DNA from: an uncultured Bacteroidales bacterium
GTDB taxonomy: Bacteria; Bacteroidota; Bacteroidia; Bacteroidales; Paludibacteraceae
Direction of reading: 5' to 3'
DNA: 55,010 nt
NCBI GenBank assembly: GCA_937910305.1
Contig: CALEPS010000067.1
Coordinates: 1-55,010, forward strand
Shown here: piece after piece, positions 41,732 to 50,692 of the stretch
How the letters are laid out: each line of letters begins with the position of its first letter
Position numbering within the stretch: position 1 is the stretch's first letter
The notes under the pieces: generated by a model
Told to the model about the DNA's origin: nothing
Seen by the model: the letters and a program-made list of their open reading frames with translations, nothing else
The model's database searches: none
Program-made: the position numbers and the translations under genes

Positions 41732-43273
41732 ATGAAGAAAATTTTGAGCATAGTGATGCTATGCGCTGTCGCAGTGAGTGCGACGGCAGTGCCGGCACGC
41801 CGTGAGGGTATGATCCGGACTGATGCGAACGGAACAGAAAAAATGGTGTTCCTTAACGGAGACGAGCATTTTCATTTTATCACGGATGCAGAAGGACGCT
41901 GGCTTGACGAAGAGACATTGCAGCCGATAGCAGAAGAAGAGAAAACGGCGCGGATGGCGAAAAGACAACAGCGCGCCAAAGCCCGCCGTGCAAGGCAGGA
42001 AACGGGAGTGGACCGCTTGCTGGCACCGAGAGGGGCCGTTATTCTGGTCAGTTTCAAGGACCTGGATTTCAGCCAGTCCAATGAGGATATGACCCAATGG
42101 GCGATGGGAGAGAAATACACCTATAATGGCGCCACGGGTTCTATTCACCAGTATTTCTACGACCAGAGCTGGGGTCAATACGACATGGATATTGATGTGA
42201 TCGGTCCTGTGACGGTTAGCAGGAACTACTCCTATTACGGTAGCAACGACTGGGGAGGGAATGACAACCACCCGGACGAACTGGTCAAAGAGGCGTGCCA
42301 GTTAGCCGCAAAACAAGGAGCCGATTTCAGCCAGTACGACAGCAATAATGACGGCTATGTGGACTGGGTGGTTATTCTCTATGCGGGTAAAGGCGAAGCG
42401 GACGGAGGAGCAAGCAACACGATATGGCCTCACCAATACGATCTGAGCTATACTGGTATGTCCTTCGAGTTGCATGGCAAGACGATAGATCACTACTGCT
42501 GTCTCAACGAGTTGGACGGGCAAACAGGCGAACGGTGCGGTATCGGTACTTTCTGCCATGAGTTCAGCCATGTGATGGGGTTGCCGGATTTCTATGCCAC
42601 CGTAGAAGGCGCCACGCACCGCACGATGGTAAATTGGGACATCATGGACTACGGACCTTATAATAACAATGGTAACACGCCTCCCAACTATTCCGCCTAC
42701 GAGCGGTGGTTCATGGGATGGATTACTCCGCGCGTGCTGACAGAGCCGGAAAACACCATGTTAGGTCCGCTTCAAGAGACCAAACAATCCTTGCTGATGT
42801 GCAGCGGAAACTCACATAATTTAGACGGCCTGAACCCATTGCCAAGAACATTCTATTTACTGGAAACCCGCGCACAGGAAGGATGGGACACATATCTGCC
42901 CGGCAAAGGGCTGATGATCACCAAGATCCAATATGATCCCGATAAATGGTACAGCAACACGGTGAACAACACCGCCAGTAAATTAGGCGTGGATCTGATA
43001 GAAGCCAAAAGGAACACGTCCACCTATTATGGCAGAGCCACTGATCTCTTCCCTGCCGGAGCGAAGTCATATACCGGTTTTGCAGATCATGAGATCACGG
43101 ACATCGAACTTTATGCGGATGGCTACATCGGATTCAAATACAACGGCGGATGGCCGGAAGGAATAGAAGATGTACAAGGGAACGATGTACAATGTACAAA
43201 GGTATTGCGTGGCGGCAAGGTAGTTATTATCCGCGAGGGAAAGGAATACGATATTTTAGGTAATCGTTTATGA
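41732..43273 (+). CDS. secreted M6-family metalloprotease with C-terminal sorting-type tail
   Basis: About 513 residues from ATG 41732 (MKKILSIVMLCAVAVSATA). Signal peptide; propeptide with DEHFHFITDAEGRWLDEET; catalytic site HEFSHVMGLPDFY; Met-turn-like segment WDIMDYG. The C-terminal tail is KVLRGGKVVIIREGKEYDIL. A gtacaag/gtacaat repeat (43168-43201) encodes the linker DVQGNDVQCTK just before the tail. Extracellular endopeptidase; substrate unknown. The stop overlaps the xth start (ATGA). Confidence 0.88.
   Translation: MKKILSIVMLCAVAVSATAVPARREGMIRTDANGTEKMVFLNGDEHFHFITDAEGRWLDEETLQPIAEEEKTARMAKRQQRAKARRARQETGVDRLLAPRGAVILVSFKDLDFSQSNEDMTQWAMGEKYTYNGATGSIHQYFYDQSWGQYDMDIDVIGPVTVSRNYSYYGSNDWGGNDNHPDELVKEACQLAAKQGADFSQYDSNNDGYVDWVVILYAGKGEADGGASNTIWPHQYDLSYTGMSFELHGKTIDHYCCLNELDGQTGERCGIGTFCHEFSHVMGLPDFYATVEGATHRTMVNWDIMDYGPYNNNGNTPPNYSAYERWFMGWITPRVLTEPENTMLGPLQETKQSLLMCSGNSHNLDGLNPLPRTFYLLETRAQEGWDTYLPGKGLMITKIQYDPDKWYSNTVNNTASKLGVDLIEAKRNTSTYYGRATDLFPAGAKSYTGFADHEITDIELYADGYIGFKYNGGWPEGIEDVQGNDVQCTKVLRGGKVVIIREGKEYDILGNRL
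43168..43201 (+). repeat. gtacaag-type repeat in the M6 linker
   Basis: gtacaagggaacgatgtaca then atgtacaaagg: variant of the gtacgaa family, in frame. Confidence 0.8.
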
Positions 43274-44031
43274 AAATAATCAGTTATAATCTCAACGGCA
43301 TCCGTTCGGCGATCGGGAAAGGGTTGCTCGAATGGCTGCGTGAAGAGAATCCGGATGTGTTCTGCATCCAGGAGAGCAAAGCACAGCCGGAACAGATAGA
43401 CGTCATGGCGTTTCAGGAACTGGGATACCATAGTTACATCCATTCGGCGGAGAAGAAAGGCTATTCGGGCGTATGTATCTTCTCCAAGCAGGAGCCGGAC
43501 CGCGTAGTTGTAGGTATGGGCATTCCCAAATACGACCGCGAGGGGCGCGTGCTGAGAGCCGATTTCGGCGATATAACCGTAGTGGACGCGTATATACCGA
43601 GCGGAACGACGGGAGACGTACGACAGGATTTCAAAATGGAGTTTCTGGAGGATTTTCTGCCGTGGGTGACAGAGTTGCGCAAAGAGCGTCCGAACCTGGT
43701 GATCTGCGGAGATTATAACATATGCCACAAGCCCATCGACATCAACCATCCGGAGCGGCAGATCGGCGTGTCCGGTTTCCTGCCCGAAGAGCGCGAATGG
43801 ATGGACCGGTGGGAAGCGAGCGGACTGGTGGATTCATTCCGCGTGTTCGACCAGAGTCCGGAGCGGTACAGCTGGTGGAGCTGGAGAGCCGGAGCACGAG
43901 CCCGCAACGTAGGATGGCGGATTGACTATCACTGGGTGACCGAGAGTCTCAGACCCAGGCTCAAAGATGCAAAGATATTAACCGATACGGTACATAGCGA
44001 TCATTGCCCGGTGATGGTTGAAATAGACTAA
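43270..44031 (+). CDS. xth: exodeoxyribonuclease III
   Basis: AP endonuclease / 3'-5' exonuclease of base-excision repair, 253 residues. MKIISYNLNGIRSA, CIQESKAQ, ICGDYNICH and SDHCPVMVEID carry the metal and active-site residues. The start overlaps the preceding stop. Confidence 0.93.
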   Translation: MKIISYNLNGIRSAIGKGLLEWLREENPDVFCIQESKAQPEQIDVMAFQELGYHSYIHSAEKKGYSGVCIFSKQEPDRVVVGMGIPKYDREGRVLRADFGDITVVDAYIPSGTTGDVRQDFKMEFLEDFLPWVTELRKERPNLVICGDYNICHKPIDINHPERQIGVSGFLPEEREWMDRWEASGLVDSFRVFDQSPERYSWWSWRAGARARNVGWRIDYHWVTESLRPRLKDAKILTDTVHSDHCPVMVEID

Positions 44032-44047
44032 TTTAAAAATCACAGGA

Positions 44048-44066
44048 TAATATACGTAGTATATTA
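44048..44066. other. perfect palindrome centred on tatacgtagtata (second copy)
   Basis: Arms taatatac / gtatatta around gta, in the xth-lptB spacer; same core as at 7762-7782. Confidence 0.6.
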
Positions 44067-44118
44067 TAGGTATAGGTGGGATACGTGATAATCCGCTAAC
44101 GACCAGGTAACTAACATT

Positions 44119-44859
44119 ATGGACAAGCTAAGGACAGAACATTTAGTAAAGAAATACGGCAAACGGACCGTAGTGGACGACGTGTCAATCGAGTTGACCC
44201 AAGGAGAGATTGTAGGTCTGCTGGGCCCGAACGGCGCAGGCAAGACAACCACTTTCTATATGACAACCGGTCTGGTCTCGGCCAACAACGGTCGTATTTT
44301 TCTCAACGACCAGGACATCACCTCTTTTCCTATGTACCGCCGTGCGAAGATGGGTATCGGCTATCTGCCTCAGGAAGCAAGCGTGTTCCGCAAGATGACG
44401 GTAGAAGACAATATCCGCTCCGTGCTCGAACTGACCGATTTCACGCCGGAGTACCAGGTTCAGAAGCTGGAGCAACTGATCAAGGAATTCAACCTCGAGC
44501 ACGTGCGTACAAACCTTGGCGACCGCCTCAGCGGCGGAGAACGGCGTCGTACGGAGATAGCGCGGTGTTTGGCGATAGAACCCAAGTTCGTGATGCTGGA
44601 CGAACCTTTTGCAGGTGTCGATCCTATTGCTGTGCAAGAGATTCAGGATGTCGTATGGCGGCTGAAAGACAAGAACATAGGTATTCTGATAACCGACCAC
44701 AACGTAGATGAAACGCTGATGATCACGGACCGGGCATACCTGCTGTTTGAAGGCAAGATCCTCTTCCACGGTACGCCGGAAGAGTTAGCCTCCAACCCCG
44801 TTGTGCGGCAGAACTACCTCGGTCGCGATTTTGAACTCAAACGCAAAACGAGAGTTTAG
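44119..44859 (+). CDS. lptB: LPS export ABC transporter ATPase
   Basis: Cytoplasmic ATPase that powers LPS extraction by LptFG, 246 residues. Walker A GPNGAGKTT, signature LSGGERRRTEIARCLA, Walker B FVMLDEPFAGVDPI, H-loop ITDHNVDETL. It starts a run of envelope and LPS genes. Confidence 0.92.
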   Translation: MDKLRTEHLVKKYGKRTVVDDVSIELTQGEIVGLLGPNGAGKTTTFYMTTGLVSANNGRIFLNDQDITSFPMYRRAKMGIGYLPQEASVFRKMTVEDNIRSVLELTDFTPEYQVQKLEQLIKEFNLEHVRTNLGDRLSGGERRRTEIARCLAIEPKFVMLDEPFAGVDPIAVQEIQDVVWRLKDKNIGILITDHNVDETLMITDRAYLLFEGKILFHGTPEELASNPVVRQNYLGRDFELKRKTRV

Positions 44860-44880
44860 GAACAAGAGAAGAGAGGTAAG

Positions 44881-45858
44881 GTGAGAAGCAAGAATTACAT
44901 CATCTTGATACTTGCAGCAGTGCTATGCATTGCCTGTGCGAGCGAACCGGATCTCGGTATCGCTTTGCACGAATGCGCGCCGATGCCTTCTCCCCGTGCT
45001 TCTGCCACGGCGTTTGTGATAGGAGAGAAAGCCTATCTGTTCGCCGGAAGAGACAGCACCGGAAATTCGCGCAACGACCTGTGGCGTTATTCTCCGGTAA
45101 CAGACAGTTGGGAAGACATGGGTCCCACTCCACTTGCTCCGCGCGTGAATGCCACCGCCTGCGTGAGCGACGGGAAAGTGTATATCGGGTTAGGATTTCT
45201 GGGCCGATACAGCAATGACAGCTCCTACCTGCAAGACTGGTGGGAATATACGCCCGCTACGGACTCATGGAAACGATTAGCCGACTATCCGAACAGCTAT
45301 ACCGACTGCGCCACTGCGTTTACCGGCGACGGGGAGTTATATGTAGGCTATGGTTTTTGCTGGAACTACCGGCGCGATTTTTTCCGATATGACATAGCTT
45401 CCGACCGTTGGGACAGTATTGATGTGAACGTCTCTTTCCACGGCTACCCCACCCGTTCTTTCGGAGGGACAGGATGCACCTGCCGAAGCCGGCATTTCAT
45501 GGGAACAGGCTTTTACAAGGGGAGCCTGAACTGGTGGGCGGAACTGGTGGACGGCACGCATTGGGAGAAACGGGCTGCTGTGCCCAGCAAGACGCGTACC
45601 CTTGCCGCCTCTACCGCTACGGACCAATATATCTACCTCTCAGGCGGCATACATTACGGCGGAGTGAACACCACCGGCCATCTACTGCAGGACATCCACC
45701 GCTACGATCCGCTGAACGACTCCTGGAGCCATGTTGCCGTACTGCCGGAAGGCTTGATGAACCATCTCTCTTTTGCGATAGGCAGAAGGGTGTATATCGG
45801 TCTTGGCGAGGACAAGGAATGGAAGGTTAAAAACAAACTGTATTACTTTGAGGAATAG
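44881..45858 (+). CDS. Kelch-repeat lipoprotein
   Basis: 325 residues with a lipoprotein-like signal (LCIACASEP), then Kelch beta-propeller blades: YLFAGRDSTGNSRNDLWRYS, SWEDMGPTPLAPRVNATACV, and YLSGGIHYGGVNTTGHLLQD near the end. The GTG start follows AGAGGTAAG. The last 11 bp overlap the next gene, suggesting coupling. Periplasmic or surface interaction module; ligand unknown. Confidence 0.8.
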   Translation: MRSKNYIILILAAVLCIACASEPDLGIALHECAPMPSPRASATAFVIGEKAYLFAGRDSTGNSRNDLWRYSPVTDSWEDMGPTPLAPRVNATACVSDGKVYIGLGFLGRYSNDSSYLQDWWEYTPATDSWKRLADYPNSYTDCATAFTGDGELYVGYGFCWNYRRDFFRYDIASDRWDSIDVNVSFHGYPTRSFGGTGCTCRSRHFMGTGFYKGSLNWWAELVDGTHWEKRAAVPSKTRTLAASTATDQYIYLSGGIHYGGVNTTGHLLQDIHRYDPLNDSWSHVAVLPEGLMNHLSFAIGRRVYIGLGEDKEWKVKNKLYYFEE

Positions 45859-47329
45859 ACTGCTCGTCATATTATTGCTGCTTTGCACAGGTATGTCCGC
45901 CCGGCAGTTGAGCTGGCGCTTCTGGCCCACCGGGATCACAGACAGCGTTCCGGCAGGCGGGGACACTATGCGCTGGACAGTCGGAGTAAGCGGCATTGCC
46001 TCCAGCGGCAAATACGCACCGTTCTGGCTGCAAAGCAACACGCACGGCGATATCAGTTCTTCGCCTTTCTCCGGCAACTTGACTGCCGGCATCTACAAGG
46101 AAGCCGTTCACCCCGAACGATGGTGGGATTATGATTTTGCGGTACAGCTGACCGGCCGTGTCCAGTCGCCTATACAGGGTAGCGCTTTTGCACAGCAACG
46201 GACGTACGGAACGGGCTATTTCAACCTTCTATACGCACATGTCCGCCTCTATATCTTTGATATCACAGCCGGTATCAAGCCTCTTGTCTATGAGACCCAA
46301 GACACCGCTTTGAGTATGGGAAGCATGATTTTCTCAGGCAACAGCCAACCGCTTCCGCGTATCACGGTAGGGATTGACCGGTATGTGCCTTTCCCCGGAT
46401 GCTATGGGTATTTTGAGATCAAAGGAGGTCTGACCCACATATGGCAGGCGGACAACATATACATGCGAGGCAGTTATATCCATCATAAGTTCGCAGCTCT
46501 CCGCTTCGGCGGACGGCTTCCGGTGAACGTCAGTTATGAGTTCCACCATGCCGCCCAATGGGGCGGTATCAGCCCTGTTTGGGGGGATATAGGTAGCGGA
46601 TGGTCTGATTTCCTGCACGTCCTTACCGCACGGGCTGGAGGAGTGATGAATAATGACCTGCGGAATGCACAGGGAAACCACGTAGGAAGCCAGCAGCTGA
46701 TGGTAACCGGCAAAGGTACAGAATGGGAGATCAGTGCCTACTGGCAGAATTTCTTCGAAGATAATTTTGCTTTTATCGGCATGGGTCAGAACCTGTCCGA
46801 CGGTCTATGGGGTATCAGTCTCAAACAGACCCGATGGCCGTTTATCCAAGGTGTGACATATGAGTTTCTCAACACGACCGACCAGTCCGGACCGTGGCAC
46901 GACCGCGACGGACTTTGCTACGCCGGCAATGACCAGTATTATCAGAACAGCGTGTTCCAAAACGGATGGAATTATTTCTACCGCTCTATAGGTACACCTT
47001 TTATCACTTCGCCGCTATACAACGAGGATGGTTCCATTCATACCCTCAACAGCCGCGTGAGAGTGCATCATATAGGAATAAGAGGCGATATATACGGATT
47101 TATATACCGTATCAAGGCGTCCTACGCCCGCAATTACGGCAATGACAACACCTCCCGCGAGATCCTGAGCACCAACACCGCCCTGCTGCTGGATATTCAC
47201 AAGCATGTAGAGAAAGCCTGGGGGCTCGATTTCGGCGTACGTCTGGCTGCGGATCTGGGGTCGCAGTGGGGAAACCAGTTCGGAGCACAGATAACAATTA
47301 CTAAACAAGGAATAATCACCCGATGGTAA
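45848..47329 (+). CDS. Wzi-family outer-membrane protein (capsule/exopolysaccharide surface assembly)
   Basis: About 493 residues. The TTG at 45848 gives MRNRLLVILLLLCTGMSARQ, a good signal peptide, and overlaps the Kelch stop; longer versions starting inside the Kelch gene are less likely. YAPFWLQSNTHGDI, WDYDFAVQLTGRV, LYAHVRLYIFDITAGIK, EFHHAAQWGG and the aromatic-rich beta strands fit the Wzi family of capsule-assembly barrels. With the downstream glycosyltransferases and ligase it suggests a surface polysaccharide locus. Confidence 0.8.
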   Translation: MRNRLLVILLLLCTGMSARQLSWRFWPTGITDSVPAGGDTMRWTVGVSGIASSGKYAPFWLQSNTHGDISSSPFSGNLTAGIYKEAVHPERWWDYDFAVQLTGRVQSPIQGSAFAQQRTYGTGYFNLLYAHVRLYIFDITAGIKPLVYETQDTALSMGSMIFSGNSQPLPRITVGIDRYVPFPGCYGYFEIKGGLTHIWQADNIYMRGSYIHHKFAALRFGGRLPVNVSYEFHHAAQWGGISPVWGDIGSGWSDFLHVLTARAGGVMNNDLRNAQGNHVGSQQLMVTGKGTEWEISAYWQNFFEDNFAFIGMGQNLSDGLWGISLKQTRWPFIQGVTYEFLNTTDQSGPWHDRDGLCYAGNDQYYQNSVFQNGWNYFYRSIGTPFITSPLYNEDGSIHTLNSRVRVHHIGIRGDIYGFIYRIKASYARNYGNDNTSREILSTNTALLLDIHKHVEKAWGLDFGVRLAADLGSQWGNQFGAQITITKQGIITRW

Positions 47330-47337
47330 ATGACTCC

Positions 47338-48027
47338 ATGGTACATATCATCATGCCCGTCAAGGACTCCATCGAGACGGCAGAGAAAGCAATCCGCGCT
47401 ATCCTACAGAGCGGTTATACGCTGACCGTTTATGATGACTATTCGTCTAAGGAGACAGCATCGAGACTCAAAGAGCTGAGCGACGAGACGGGCATCGAGA
47501 TTGTATCTATCAGTGAACATACCGTCCACCCGTCACCTAACTACCGCTGGGTGTTGATTGATGCCCAACGAAAAGCGCTGGAGCAAGGAGTCTCACTGGT
47601 GATTGTGGAAAGCGATGTGATGGTGAGACAAGAGACTATTGGACGCATGGCTGATGCTGTTTGTCCGGGTGTAGGAATGGTGGCAGCCGTGACGCACGAT
47701 GAGGAAGGGAATGTGAATTTTCCCTATGAATACGCGCGGCACATGAACCAAGACGGACCATGCAAGAAGAGGCTCTCTTTCTGCTGCACGCTACTTACCA
47801 ACGAATTCCTGCGCGCCTATGATTTCGGGCAGTTGGATCCGGAAAAAAACTGGTATGACGTACATATCAGCCACACATCCGTCCAATTGGGATTTACGAA
47901 CATCCTGCAACTATCCAACCCCGTAGTCCACATGCCACACTCCAGCCGACCGTGGAAACGGCTCAAATATACAAACCCTATACTCTATTATTGGCGGAAG
48001 TTGATTCTTCGCCGCGATAAGATATGA
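47338..48027 (+). CDS. GT2-like glycosyltransferase-fold protein
   Basis: About 229 residues. IIMPVKDSIETAEKAIRAIL, TVYDDYSSKETASRL and the acidic motif VIVESDVMV fit a short GT-A fold. The frame also has an ATG at 47323, but those first five codons (MVNDS) match the aaatggt repeat; ATG 47338 is preferred. The stop overlaps the next gene by 4 bp. Donor and acceptor cannot be read from the sequence. Confidence 0.75.
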   Translation: MVHIIMPVKDSIETAEKAIRAILQSGYTLTVYDDYSSKETASRLKELSDETGIEIVSISEHTVHPSPNYRWVLIDAQRKALEQGVSLVIVESDVMVRQETIGRMADAVCPGVGMVAAVTHDEEGNVNFPYEYARHMNQDGPCKKRLSFCCTLLTNEFLRAYDFGQLDPEKNWYDVHISHTSVQLGFTNILQLSNPVVHMPHSSRPWKRLKYTNPILYYWRKLILRRDKI

Positions 48028-49427
48028 AACCGCTCGTCTCTGTCATAGTGCCCCTGTATAACGCTGCGCCGTATATCGGCGAAGCCTTGGATAGTATCGT
48101 TGCGTCCACTTACCGTCCGATCGAAGTGATTGTGATGGACGACGGCTCGACCGATGAGAGCCTCAGCGTAGCGCAGGCTTTTGCCGCCAGTCATCCGGAG
48201 GTAAAAGTGTTTCATCAATCCAACGAAGGCGTCAGTTCCGCCCGCAATCACGCTATCCGTGAAAGCGCGGGCGAATGGATCTTGCCGGTGGATGCGGACG
48301 ACAAGATCAGCCCGACCTATATCGAGCATGCCATGGAGCAGGTAGCGGATGATGTGCGCGTGATCGGATGCAAGGCTGAGTTTTTCGGCACCAAGAGCGG
48401 AGAATGGAAGCTGCCAGATTTTTCGTTGGATCTGCTGGCGAGAAAGAACATGATCCATATCTCGTCCCTTTTCCGCAGGATAGACTGGACAGTAGTCGGC
48501 GGTTTCTGTCAGGAAGATATCTACCGCGAAGACTGGGATTTCTGGATCAGTATGTTCGAAACAGGCGGACGGTATGTGCGGCTGGACGAGGTGGGTTTAT
48601 ATTACCGTGTGCTGCCGGGTTCGCGGCGGCATACCGCCAAGGCTCAGAAACGCGCAATCGTGGATGCGATGAATGAGCGCCATCTGTTGTTTATGGAGAA
48701 GCATTTAGGCGGTCCTCTGCACTATATGCGCTCCTGGAGCAAGTTTCTGAACCGGTTCAGGCGCTACCGGCAAGTCGGCGATTTTGCATTCTGGGATTTA
48801 GGATGGATCGTCTCGCGCCACCGGAACATCATCCGCCTGAGCGAAGAGTACGCGATCAAGCAGTTTGCCAAGCCGAATCTCTTGCGCGGCATCTGGTACG
48901 GCTGGTTCGCCAAGAGCAAAGCACGGCGGAGCTATGAATATGCGCTGCGGTTAGGAGAAAAAATCACGCCGCGTCCGATTGCTTACCGCGAAGTGCGCGT
49001 GTTCGGTATTTTGCGCGAGAGCTGGTACGTATGCGAGAGCCGCAGAGCCTTCAGTTGCTTCAACGATCTCATCGGATCGCCGGATTTTCCGTACCGCGAA
49101 GCGATTCTTTGGAAGATCGGCGAGTTTACTGCGAAGCTGCATAAGCAGGGTATATTGCATCGCGACTATTCCGGCGGTAACATTCTTTTCAACCGGGATG
49201 GCACCTGGATACAAATCATCGATCTGAACCGTATAAAGTTCTGCAAGCACCTCAGCCGCGAACAGAGACTGCGCAATTTCGAGCGGCTCAATATCGACAG
49301 GGAGGCACTGGTTATTATGGCGCAAGCGTACGCCCGAGCAATGGGGGAAGACGCCATAGAGGACGCCGGATATATCATCGCTCACCGGTGGCATAAACAT
49401 GTAAAACAAGGAATCACCAACTTATGA
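48024..49427 (+). CDS. fusion of GT2 glycosyltransferase and WaaP/InaA-type LPS kinase
   Basis: 467 residues in two parts. Residues 1-~230 are a classic GT2 domain: SVIVPLYNAAPYIGEALDSI, VMDDGSTDES, LPVDADDKISPTYIE, YREDWDFWISMF. Residues ~285-467 are a kinase fold: FAKSKARRSYEYALRLGEK, the catalytic loop GILHRDYSGGNILF and the metal motif IIDLNR in place of DFG. Kinases of this type phosphorylate Kdo or heptose of the LPS inner core. One polypeptide would add a sugar and phosphate to the same core. The next gene overlaps by 4 bp. Confidence 0.85.
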   Translation: MKPLVSVIVPLYNAAPYIGEALDSIVASTYRPIEVIVMDDGSTDESLSVAQAFAASHPEVKVFHQSNEGVSSARNHAIRESAGEWILPVDADDKISPTYIEHAMEQVADDVRVIGCKAEFFGTKSGEWKLPDFSLDLLARKNMIHISSLFRRIDWTVVGGFCQEDIYREDWDFWISMFETGGRYVRLDEVGLYYRVLPGSRRHTAKAQKRAIVDAMNERHLLFMEKHLGGPLHYMRSWSKFLNRFRRYRQVGDFAFWDLGWIVSRHRNIIRLSEEYAIKQFAKPNLLRGIWYGWFAKSKARRSYEYALRLGEKITPRPIAYREVRVFGILRESWYVCESRRAFSCFNDLIGSPDFPYREAILWKIGEFTAKLHKQGILHRDYSGGNILFNRDGTWIQIIDLNRIKFCKHLSREQRLRNFERLNIDREALVIMAQAYARAMGEDAIEDAGYIIAHRWHKHVKQGITNL

Positions 49428-50692
49428 ACCGATACCGGCAAATCATAGGAAGGATCAATTACTGGCTGTTTCTGACGGTCATTGCCCTGCTTCCGGCGCC
49501 GCAACTGGTGCTCCGCTATGCGTGCGTGGCATGGATCATTATGTGGTTCCTGGAGGGACGATGGCTGAACATTTCATATCTCAGATCGCAACTTTCAAAT
49601 CGCACCTTCGCTCTCCCGTTCCTGCTCTTCGGGGCTTGGTTTGTATGGAAACTGCTGTCGGGCTTATGGGCGGCGGATCCGGTAGCCTGGAAATGGCAGA
49701 TGGAGCGGTATCTGACCTTCATCCTGTTGGTGCCGGTCGGTTTATGGGGGGTGAATGAATGCTATGACTGGCGGACAGCCGGCAAGGTTCTCGTAGCAGC
49801 ATGCGTGATTGCTCTGCCGGCTTACGTGTGCTGCATGACCGTTTTGTTCTATCACCCGGAATGGGTACCGACGTCATTCCATAATAACGGATGGATACAA
49901 TATCAAGAGTGGTGGATTTTCTTCTCTGAGAACATATCCCATCTCAAGCACCGCCTCTTCCTTTGCTCGGTCGAACTATTCGGTGCTATCATCGCTTTCC
50001 TGCTCTATCGGAAACGTCCTCGAATCCTCCTTCCGCTTTGGGCTGTGATGTTATCATCTATTCCATTGACGACTTCCAGACAAGCTATTCTTACTGCTGT
50101 CGGATTGTTTTTCATAGGAATTATTTGTATTATTCCGTCTGTCAAACGATGGCGGTATAGCGGTATTATAGTATTGGTGGGAGTGGCAGTAGGAACAGGT
50201 TTGCTGTATCTCCATCCCAGGATGCAGGAGGTAGAGTTATCCAATATCAAAGAGATGCGGGAGTTGAGTTATTACCACGATGTGCGGTTCAACATATGGG
50301 GTGCGGCATTGCAACATCCGCAGGACTACATTGCGCATGGTTTAGGAGCCGGACAGAGTTGCAATTATCTGATAGAGAAATACAAAGCAGTCCGATTTGA
50401 CGGCTATGTAGCGCAGCAATACCATGCACATTGCCAATATCTCGAAGAACTGATGGAGATAGGTATACCCGGACTGCTTTTGTTCCTGCTTGCCTGGATA
50501 TCTATTCCGCTGTGTGCCTCCAAAAAAGGACGACTCACAGCCATCCTCTTTACTACGCTTTTCGCCCTTAATATGTTTACCGACTGCATGTTCGGCAGAT
50601 TCGATGGTATTGCCCTTTGGGCGGTAGGCTTACTGTTTATCCTTCTCCAGTCCGACCCGCAACGTGACGAGCAGACCGCGGGGGATGCATAG
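49424..50692 (+). CDS. O-antigen ligase / polymerase family protein
   Basis: 422 residues with about 10-12 hydrophobic helices. The central Wzy_C-type segment includes TTSRQAILTAVGLFFIGI and the periplasmic loop YYHDVRFNIWGAALQHPQDY ending in AQQYHAHCQYLEELMEIGIP, which carries the His-containing motif of WaaL-type ligases. It probably attaches polysaccharide to the lipid A core made by the preceding genes. Its last 63 bp overlap the convergent barrel gene on the other strand. Confidence 0.8.
   Translation: MNRYRQIIGRINYWLFLTVIALLPAPQLVLRYACVAWIIMWFLEGRWLNISYLRSQLSNRTFALPFLLFGAWFVWKLLSGLWAADPVAWKWQMERYLTFILLVPVGLWGVNECYDWRTAGKVLVAACVIALPAYVCCMTVLFYHPEWVPTSFHNNGWIQYQEWWIFFSENISHLKHRLFLCSVELFGAIIAFLLYRKRPRILLPLWAVMLSSIPLTTSRQAILTAVGLFFIGIICIIPSVKRWRYSGIIVLVGVAVGTGLLYLHPRMQEVELSNIKEMRELSYYHDVRFNIWGAALQHPQDYIAHGLGAGQSCNYLIEKYKAVRFDGYVAQQYHAHCQYLEELMEIGIPGLLLFLLAWISIPLCASKKGRLTAILFTTLFALNMFTDCMFGRFDGIALWAVGLLFILLQSDPQRDEQTAGDA

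Noticed and set aside
40509..41798. 429-codon minus-strand open frame across mlaF and the M6 propeptide-like gene
   Set aside because: It runs antisense through the conserved Walker motifs of mlaF and across a gene boundary; low-complexity translation.
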